The notes under the pieces: model-generated
Databases searched by the model: none
Seen by the model: only the letters and a program-made list of their open reading frames with translations
What the model was told of the DNA's origin: nothing
Origin: Anaerococcus vaginalis ATCC 51170
Lineage (GTDB): Bacteria > Bacillota > Clostridia > Tissierellales > Peptoniphilaceae
Direction of reading: 5' to 3'
NCBI RefSeq assembly: GCF_000163295.1
Contig: NZ_GG700527.1
Location: 1,321,837-1,385,836 of the forward strand
Length of the DNA: 64,000 nucleotides
Shown: positions 37,602-45,400 of the stretch, in pieces
How the letters are laid out: each line of letters opens with the position of its first letter
Numbering within the stretch: the stretch's first letter is position 1
Position numbers and translations under genes: made by a program

Positions 37602-38369
37602 CTACATATTTTTAGCTTTATTAAAAGAAGCCTCTACTGCCTTTATCAAACCTGCCCTAAAATTATTTTCTTCCAAGGCCTTCACTCCTTCGATTGTTGT
37701 TCCTTTTGGGCTTGTTACCTTATCTTTTAAAAGTCCTGGATGCTCTCCTGACTCTTCCATTAATTTTGCTGATCCTATTATAGTTTGAAGAATTAATTTA
37801 TATGAAATATCTCTTTTAAGTCCACAAAAAACTGCCCCATCAGACAAGCCTTCTATAAATAAATCTACAAAAGCAGGCAGACATCCATTTACAATACTTG
37901 CTGCATCAAATTGATTTTCGTCAATTTTTATGGCCTTGCCAAACGATGAAAAAATTTCTAAAACATTTGAAAATTCGTCATCACTCACATTTGAATTTGG
38001 ACAAAGAATTGACATTCCGCATCCTACAGATGCTGGAGTATTTGGCATAGTCATAACAATTTTTTTATCAGATCCCAATAAATTTTCAAGTTTTTCAAGA
38101 GTAAAACCTGCAGCTATTGAAATAAATACTTTATTTTCCAACAAATCTTTTATTTCATCAATTACTTCTTTATAATAATTCGGTTTTACAGCCAAAATTA
38201 TATAATCAGAATTTTCCACGACTTTTCTATTTCCCATTATATAAACTTCTTTGTCTTTAAAAAATTCTAAATTAGATCCCCTATTAGACAAATAAAGTTC
38301 ATTTTGACCCAAAAGACCTTTGGCAATTGAAGAACCCATATTCCCAATGCCGATAATACCAATTTTCAT
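37602..38369 (-). CDS. proC: Pyrroline-5-carboxylate reductase
   Basis: 255 residues. It performs the last step of proline synthesis. The Rossmann start is IGIIGIGNMGSSIAKGLLG. Conserved family blocks are VFISIAAGFTLEKLE, MPNTPASVGCGMSILCPN (near 111-128) and the C-terminal signature VTSPKGTTIEGVKALEE (near 220). SD AAGGAGGAAAT. It lies downstream of proBA on the same strand but is separated by repeat element B, so cotranscription is uncertain. Confidence 0.94.
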   Translation of the reverse strand: MKIGIIGIGNMGSSIAKGLLGQNELYLSNRGSNLEFFKDKEVYIMGNRKVVENSDYIILAVKPNYYKEVIDEIKDLLENKVFISIAAGFTLEKLENLLGSDKKIVMTMPNTPASVGCGMSILCPNSNVSDDEFSNVLEIFSSFGKAIKIDENQFDAASIVNGCLPAFVDLFIEGLSDGAVFCGLKRDISYKLILQTIIGSAKLMEESGEHPGLLKDKVTSPKGTTIEGVKALEENNFRAGLIKAVEASFNKAKNM

Positions 38370-38440
38370 ATTTCCTCCTTATAGAAAAATATATTTATTT
38401 TTGTTTTCATATTAAATTTAATCGTTTTATTAAATTTATC

Positions 38441-38887
38441 CTTCGTATACTTAGGGCGGAAGGAATAGGGGACTTCCGATTGTCCCCTTTTTCCTTCCCC
38501 CTAAGAACCCCCATCTTTATAACCCCTTAACCGGCCCTTGCAGGGAGCAAAAATCAGAAAGAAACTAAAGTTTCTTTCATTTTTTAAATTGATTATCCAA
38601 ATTTAATAAAGATATAAGCCCAAAATAAATAAATTCGAAGTTCATTAAAAGAGAAAAAATAAACTCACTACCGTTCAAACAATTTTTTCTCTAATAATTC
38701 ACTTGAATTTATAATTATTTTTAAATAGCAGTAAATCTTTAAAAACTTGAAAGAAGCGTAAGCTTCTTACAAAACTAGCTCCATGCAATGGTCGGTTGCA
38801 GGGGGGCAAAAAAGTGGGGGTCGTTAGGGGGAGGAAAAAGGGGGAGAATCGAAACTCCCCCATTTCCTCCGCCCTAACATTACGAAG
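38441..38887. mobile_element. Repeat element B: non-coding, hairpin-rich, MITE-like
   Basis: 447-bp element homologous to element A at 17254-17802. The ends form imperfect terminal inverted repeats: 17 of the first 20 bases match (CTTCGTATACTTAGGGCGGA versus the complement of the right end, CTTCGTAATGTTAGGGCGGA). The repeat continues inward to GGGGAC/GTCCCC on the left and GGGGGAG/CTCCCCC on the right. Internal hairpins include GAAAGAAAC/GTTTCTTTC and AAGAAGC/GCTTCTT. It carries no open frame and no transposase. It fills the proA-proC gap. No clear target-site duplication was seen. Confidence 0.72.
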
Positions 38888-38953
38888 TATTAACTAAATA
38901 AAATAATTTATTCTAAAATAAAAATCAAATTTCTAAAATAATCTTTAAAAAGA

Positions 38954-40216
38954 TTATTCCCTAACTTGCCCTTCTCCCAAAATCACATATTTATAAGTTG
39001 TAAGCTCATTTAATCCTACTGGTCCTCTTGCGTGAAGTCTTTGGGTTGAGATTCCTATTTCTGCTCCAAATCCAAATTCTGAACCGTCTGTAAATCTTGT
39101 TGAGGCGTTTACGTAAACGCAGGCTGAGTCTACTTCTTGGATAAATTTGTTTGCTTCTTCTATTTTTTCTGTAATTATTGCATCTGAATGGCCTGTGGAA
39201 TATTTGTAAATGTGGTCAATTGCACAATCTATATTTTCTACTTCTTTTACTGAAAATTCGTAGTCCAAATATTCTTTCCCATAATCTTTTTCACTTGCAG
39301 GAATTGCTCCCTTTATTTTTCCTATTGTATTTTTACAAGCGTGAACTTTTAATTTATATTTTTCTACGATTTTATTTAATCCATCATAAAAACTTTGGTC
39401 GATGTCTTTGTGAACGACTAAACTTTCAAGGGCATTGCACACGCCGATTCTTTGGGTTTTGCCGTTTTCGAAAATCTTCAATGCTTTTTCTATATCTGCA
39501 TACTTATCAACATACAAATGGCAATTTCCCACTCCCGTTTCAAGGGTTGGTACACTTGCATTTTTTACAACTGCATTTATCAAAGATGCTGAACCTCTTG
39601 GGATTAACAAGTCTACATATCCGTTTAATTTCATAAGCTCAGTTGATGATTCCCTACTTGTATCGTCAATTATTTGAACAATATTTTCATCAAAACCTGT
39701 GTTTTTTATTCCTTCTCTTATTGCACTTGCAATGGCAAGTGAAGAATTTATTGCCTCTTTTCCACTTCTTAAGATTATAGAATTTGAAGATTTTATGGCA
39801 AGAATTGACGCATCCAAAGTTACATTTGGCCTTGCCTCATAAATCATTGCCAAAACTCCGATTGCAACTGATTTTTTCCCAATCAAAAGTCCATTTTCAA
39901 GAGTTCTCACATCAGTCATTTTTCCAATTGGATCAGGAAGTTTTATCATTTGATCAATTGATAAAATCATTGAATCAATTCTTTCATCATCAAGTTTTAG
40001 CCTATCAAGAAGACCTTCTGCCATATTATTGGAAATCCCCTTGTCGTAGTCTTTTTTGTTTGCTTCAAGAATATTTTTCCTGTTTTTTTCCATGGAAATT
40101 TTTATATTTTCTAAAATTTTATTTTTATCTTTTGTTGAAAGCTTTACAAAATCTTTTTTTGCTTTTTTGGAAAGCTCGCCCATTTTAATCAATTTTTCTT
40201 TTAAAGATTGTTCCAA
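38954..40216 (-). CDS. proA: Glutamate-5-semialdehyde dehydrogenase (gamma-glutamyl phosphate reductase)
   Basis: 420 residues from a TTG start at 40216 (SD AGGAGAGGAAA); the ATG twelve codons in is an alternative without an SD. It reduces gamma-glutamyl phosphate with NADPH. An aldehyde-dehydrogenase fold with the ProA blocks VAIGVLAMIYEARPNVT, LLIPRGSASLINAV, the catalytic-Cys region RIGVCNALESLVVH and GFGAEIGISTQRLHARGPVGL (near 385). It overlaps the 3' end of proB by 32 bp. Confidence 0.94.
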   Translation of the reverse strand: MEQSLKEKLIKMGELSKKAKKDFVKLSTKDKNKILENIKISMEKNRKNILEANKKDYDKGISNNMAEGLLDRLKLDDERIDSMILSIDQMIKLPDPIGKMTDVRTLENGLLIGKKSVAIGVLAMIYEARPNVTLDASILAIKSSNSIILRSGKEAINSSLAIASAIREGIKNTGFDENIVQIIDDTSRESSTELMKLNGYVDLLIPRGSASLINAVVKNASVPTLETGVGNCHLYVDKYADIEKALKIFENGKTQRIGVCNALESLVVHKDIDQSFYDGLNKIVEKYKLKVHACKNTIGKIKGAIPASEKDYGKEYLDYEFSVKEVENIDCAIDHIYKYSTGHSDAIITEKIEEANKFIQEVDSACVYVNASTRFTDGSEFGFGAEIGISTQRLHARGPVGLNELTTYKYVILGEGQVRE

Positions 40217-40979
40217 TTTCCTCTCCTTTCACTATTCTTCTTATATTTTTCAAATCTTTTGAATTTGCAATTACCGTATCAATTCCCTTTTCCATACAAA
40301 GGTTAGCTGCATTAATTTTTGTCGCCATCCCACCTGTTCCAAGATTTGAATAAGAATCCTTACCCATTGACCTTAATTTTTCATCAATCACATTAACTTC
40401 TTTGATTAATTTTGCATCCTTATTAATTCTAGGGTCATCTGTATAAAGCCCGTCAATATCTGACAAAAGCATAAGCAAATCAGCATCAACCAATTTTGCA
40501 ACAACAGATGATAGGGTATCATTGTCCCCAAAATCAATTTCGTAAGTAGAAATCGTGTCATTTTCATTTACAATCGGAATAACTCCCATTTCCAACAAAT
40601 CATTTATAGTATTTTTGGCATTAAAATTCATAACCTCGTTAGTTTCAACCATTCTTGTAAGAAGAATCTGCCCGATAGAATACCCATATTCCGCAAAAGC
40701 TTTGAGGAAAGTATTCATCAAAGTAACCTGCCCAACGGCAGCTGTGGCTTGTTTTTTGCTAATATCATTTCTAGGCCTTTTTATAGAAAGCCTGTTTGCC
40801 CCAGTTGCAATCGCACCAGATGAAACCAAAATCACCTTAATGCCCTTATTTTCCAAATTTACAATTTCCTTAGCCAAATCCTCAATTCTTTCAATATCAA
40901 CCCCACCATTTTCATGGCTTACAGAAGAAGAACCTACTTTTATAACTATTTTTCTTAATTCATTACTAAATTCTCTCAT
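40185..40979 (-). CDS. proB: Glutamate 5-kinase, short form without PUA domain
   Basis: 264 residues. It phosphorylates glutamate, the committed and usually proline-inhibited step. The amino-acid-kinase fold shows IVIKVGSSSVS at the N-terminus, VSSGAIATGANRL (near 54), FGDNDTLSSVVAKLVDADLLMLLSD (near 150) and GTGGMATKINAA (near 213). E. coli ProB (367 residues) has an additional C-terminal PUA domain; this one ends before it, as in several Firmicutes. SD GAGGTG. First gene of proBA. Confidence 0.94.
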   Translation of the reverse strand: MREFSNELRKIVIKVGSSSVSHENGGVDIERIEDLAKEIVNLENKGIKVILVSSGAIATGANRLSIKRPRNDISKKQATAAVGQVTLMNTFLKAFAEYGYSIGQILLTRMVETNEVMNFNAKNTINDLLEMGVIPIVNENDTISTYEIDFGDNDTLSSVVAKLVDADLLMLLSDIDGLYTDDPRINKDAKLIKEVNVIDEKLRSMGKDSYSNLGTGGMATKINAANLCMEKGIDTVIANSKDLKNIRRIVKGEEIGTIFKRKID

Positions 40980-41029
40980 ATTTTTTCACCTCTTATATTT
41001 TATAAGAAAACACAAAAATAAGCAATTTA

Positions 41030-41053
41030 AAACACCCTTTTTGTAGGGTGTTT
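41030..41053. terminator. Hairpin between adh and proB
   Basis: AAACACCC (41030-41037) and GGGTGTTT (41046-41053) with an 8-nt loop. On the minus strand the tail is only TTTTAAATTG, so it may terminate the alcohol-dehydrogenase transcript with moderate efficiency. Confidence 0.6.
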
Positions 41054-41110
41054 AGTATTAAAAATTATTTATTATTTGATTTTAAATTACTATTAAAATT
41101 TTTCAAATTA

Positions 41111-42286
41111 TTAATCCTCAAGGCACATTTGATAAATTTTTTTCACATCTTCAGGTTTAAGTTCTACAAAACCATTTATTTTGCCGTTTTTGCCACAGGC
41201 TTTTTTGCTCATTTGTTCAAAATATTCATCGTCTATATTTATTTTTCTTAAATTTGAATCTAGTCCAAGACTTTCAAAGAAAAATTCTTTTGTTTTTTCT
41301 ATAGCTTTTTTTGCAACTTCCATTTGTTCAAGATTTTTGTCAATATCAAAAACATTTACTCCCAAATCATAGAATTTATGAACAGTTTTTTCACTCAAAA
41401 CATATTCCATCCATCTTGGTGTTAAAATTGCAAGACCAAGTCCATGGGTTATATCATAAAAGGCTGAAAGTTCGTGTTCTATTGGATGAACTGTCCAAGA
41501 TGCCTTTGCAGAATTTGCAATAAAATCATTGATTGCCCAAGATGATGCCCACATAAGATTTGCCCTTGCCTCATAATTTTTAGGATCTTTCATGGCAATT
41601 GGACCGTATTTTATTACAGTTTTCATCAAAGATTCCATAATTCTATCAAGCATAAACATTGAATCATCAACATTAAAATAGGATTCAAAAATGTGAGATA
41701 AAATATCGCTAGAACCACAAGCTGTTTGGAATTTACTTACAGAATAAGTAATTTCTGGATTTAAAAATGAAACTTTTGGTCTGGTATCTTCGTGACCTGA
41801 TGAAAGTTTTTCTTTTGTTTGAGGATTTGTTATAACCCCACCATTATCCATTTCAGAGCCTGTTGCAGCCATGGTTAGAACTGATAAAAGTGGAATTGCA
41901 GGGCTCATTGGTTTTCCTTTTGAAATAAATTCCCAAGGATCAAAATCTGCACAAGCACCTGCTGCCATAAATTTTGACGCATCAATTGTAGATCCACCTC
42001 CAACAGCAAGAATTGCCCCAATATTATTTTCCTTAATTATTTTGACCCCTTCTCTTACAGAATCAATCCTAGGATTTGGTTCAATTCCAGAAAGCTCAAA
42101 AATTTCAACTCCAGAATTTTTAAGCTCACTAATAACCTTATCATAAACTCCGTTTTTCTTAATAGATCCACCACCATAAGTGATAAGCACCTTATCAGAA
42201 TATTTTTTAACTTCTTCGCCCACAAAATCAAGAGCGTCTTTGCCAAAATGTATTTTTGTTGGAATATTATAAGTAAAATCTAACAT
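41111..42286 (-). CDS. Iron-containing alcohol dehydrogenase (butanol-dehydrogenase type)
   Basis: 391 residues. The N-terminus YNIPTKIHFGKDAL and the glycine-rich VLITYGGGSIKKNGVYDKV (NAD(P) site) mark the BDH/YqhD branch of group-III alcohol dehydrogenases. AVGGGSTIDASK is the second conserved block. The metal-binding His residues lie in AKASWTVHPIEHELSAFYDITHGLGLA (near 252-278). It reduces aldehydes in fermentation; the physiological substrate (acetaldehyde, butyraldehyde) is not determined by sequence. SD AAAGGAGG. Monocistronic. Confidence 0.92.
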   Translation of the reverse strand: MLDFTYNIPTKIHFGKDALDFVGEEVKKYSDKVLITYGGGSIKKNGVYDKVISELKNSGVEIFELSGIEPNPRIDSVREGVKIIKENNIGAILAVGGGSTIDASKFMAAGACADFDPWEFISKGKPMSPAIPLLSVLTMAATGSEMDNGGVITNPQTKEKLSSGHEDTRPKVSFLNPEITYSVSKFQTACGSSDILSHIFESYFNVDDSMFMLDRIMESLMKTVIKYGPIAMKDPKNYEARANLMWASSWAINDFIANSAKASWTVHPIEHELSAFYDITHGLGLAILTPRWMEYVLSEKTVHKFYDLGVNVFDIDKNLEQMEVAKKAIEKTKEFFFESLGLDSNLRKINIDDEYFEQMSKKACGKNGKINGFVELKPEDVKKIYQMCLED

Positions 42287-42352
42287 AAATCCTCCTTTTT
42301 TTCTCTAGTAAATACTTACCCAAAACTAACCAATATAAATTTAAATTTTATA

Positions 42353-42399
42353 CAAAAAAACTGACTCTAATTTGAGAAAAACTCAAAATAAAGTCAGTT
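42353..42399 (-). terminator. Terminator of the giant adhesin gene
   Basis: On the minus strand AACTGACT...TTTGAG pairs with CTCAAA...AGTCAGTT (42359-42399) and is followed by T7. It sits 42 bp past the stop codon. Confidence 0.85.
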
Positions 42400-42440
42400 A
42401 AAACTTTTAAAATTTATAAATTAAATTTTAATTTTTGCTA

Positions 42441-45400
42441 TTAATTTTTTTCAATTTCTAGCGCTTTGTTTTTCTTTTTGTTGTAATAATAAGCCGCAAG
42501 AATCATAAGAACAAGTCCTATAATTGTAAATCCAATCCAAGCTCTAATACCATTTGTCATTGGAAGAGATACTTTCCTATTAATAATTTGCATTACATCA
42601 GAATTATCTGCCTTTGGCTCAACATAGTCTACATAAACATAAGATTTTTCATCATTTTGTTTTTGTTTTTCTATGTTATCAAGTAAAGCTTGTAAATTAG
42701 CTGGAATTCTTCCAGAATTAAAACTATACATAGCTTCAACTGTTTTTCCATTTGCAATTAAGCTTGTTTTTATTTCATCATTTCTAGCTACACCATAGTC
42801 TAGTGCATTTACCTTTATTACAATCTTATCAGAAGATTTTTCAGCTCTTGCAAGTTCTTTCAAACTAAATTCTACTCTCTTACCTTCAAATTCTGTTGGT
42901 AAATTAGCAGCTATATTCGCATCAGCTTTTGTCTTATCTGATGGTTTTTCTCCTTTTTTAAGTCTATAAACCTCTACGTTTCCAGATCTGTTATCTGTAT
43001 TATTGATGTAGTCGATTATAAATTTATCGTTATCAGAGTAAGTTTTTTCTTCGTTATTTGGATTTATTACATAATACATTTCTAACAATCCAAGACCTGA
43101 AGTAGTTCTGTTTGTTAGTGTAGCATAAGCTACTGTATCATTAGCATCTGTAGATTTTTCATCCTTTTTAATATTTCCAACACTTGCTTGTGATTTTACT
43201 CTAAGTTTTCCATCAATTATAGCAAATTCTCTTACAAAACCATCAACTTTTGAATATCCATCTGGAGCTTTAACTTCTTTTAGTGCATAGTAGCCATTCT
43301 CATAGAATTTAAATTCTATAAGTCCATCATCTCCTGATTTTAGAATATTATCATCTGACTTTGTATAACCTAGCGGAGCTTTTTCAGATTTTTTCAAGAA
43401 TATTCTTCCCTTACCATTATTTTCTTTGTATAAGACGAATTTATCTTTTTCGTAATCTGCATCTGGATTTTCTTTATAATAAAGCTCAAATTCTGCACCA
43501 GCAAGTTGTTTACCATCCTGGTCAGTTTTCTTAAACTTAATTATTTGCTCTTTAAGATTTACAATTTCGATTGGAACAGTAGAACTTATTTCTTCAACTT
43601 GTTCGCTTCCATCTTCTTTGACTATTTTTCTTACAATTCTACCAGTTTTTTCAACAGTAAACTCGTAAACAGCACCTTCAATTTTTTTATAACCAATAGG
43701 TGGATTAAATTCTTGCACTTGATAATCTCCTTCTTCAAGATGATCAAATCCAAATGTTCCATCTTCTTGTGATTGTTTATCAAAACCATTGACATACTTA
43801 AAGAGTCCATCTTTTGTATCTTTTTTGTACAAACCAAAAGTTGCACCTTTTAATGGATTTTTCTTTGAATCAACCTTTTTAAATAGTATTTTGTTAGGTT
43901 TATTTATAGCTTTTATACTAAACTTAGCTTCTCCTGTATTTTTTTGTTTAAAGACGTAAATACTATTAACTCTTTGTACATAATATCTTGTTATAGCATC
44001 TTCAAGATATACTGTTGATTCATAATCAGTTTCTTCTCCAACCTTTAAATATCCTGTGACTTTTACAATATAAGAATCATTTTGGCTAACATTTGAGCTT
44101 TCTAAACGATAATTTGCACTTCCACCTTGAGCAACACTCTCCCAATAAGCTTTATGATACTTAGTTGTTCCTGGGCTGTTATCATTAACTCCAAAAGATT
44201 CAGGCATGTATAAGTTAATATTTTGACCAGAATTATTATTCAATGCTTGTGTTTCTATTTCCAAATTTGTAACTAATTGATTTGGTCTATAATAGAAATT
44301 CAATGGACCAGATGTTTTTCTTAGCTTGTTAATGTAGAAGTATTGTTCAAACTTACCAGTTTTTACATCAAAGCTTGTTATCTTTGATGCCATATTAAGA
44401 TGTGTATTACCTACTATATTTTCAGCCATTTCTGGATCATAAGTTACTCGCATGTTCTTATAATTTTTAGTATCATTTCCTACTCTCATTCCAAGTTTTT
44501 GAGTAGAAGAATTTTGAACTTTATATAAGTTAATGTGGGCTGTTAAAGCATTTGAAAATTCTATCAATTCAAATTGTCTAGCATAATCAGTGAAAGTATA
44601 AATTATTCTATTATTTTCTCTGTCATACTCTCCTTTTGCTATTGTACCAACTCCATCAGCAAAAATATCTATATTCTTATTTTCATTTCTCAATATTCCC
44701 CATAGATCAATATTGTCACTAAGATTTAATACAAAATAATCTCCAGGATTAATATCAAGTCCATCCTTTGGTTTGAATTTATTTTCAAATAACATACTTT
44801 GACCAAGATGAGGTCTTATTTCATCATTTCCTGTAGTATTATCTCCCTTTTGCTTGTGCGGTCTAAGAATTTCTATACTTGAATCAGTCATTTCTATTGA
44901 GTCAGTAAGATTTTTCCCAGTTCTTTGAATAGGTCCACTGTATGGGTCAAGTTTATCTCCACCGATTGTAAAGTTCCAAACACTATCAGATTTTACATAT
45001 CCTGGATGAGATTCAATTTCTTCAAGCCTATAATTTCCTATAGGAAGTCCTTCAAATGTTAAATTTCCATCTTCTCCGATAGTTTCAGTATATTCTGATT
45101 TGCTTACAGGCTCTCCCTTTTCATTTTTCTTCGCACTCGTTCTTGTTAGTTTGAATTTTGCTCCGATTAAATCGCCTGCTTGATTTCTAAATCCTTTTAA
45201 ACTTTTTCCTTTATCATCAACTTTATTTACACTTATTTTACCTTTTCCAGGTTTTTCGTTGATAATTTTACCCATGTTCTTAGCAGTTGCTGCTGTTACA
45301 TAGTCAATTAGTTTACCGTCGGTTTCTTTTCCATCATAATGGTAAATTGATTTATTTTGGTAATTTATTCTAATATATCCATTTCCTTTTGGAATAATTT

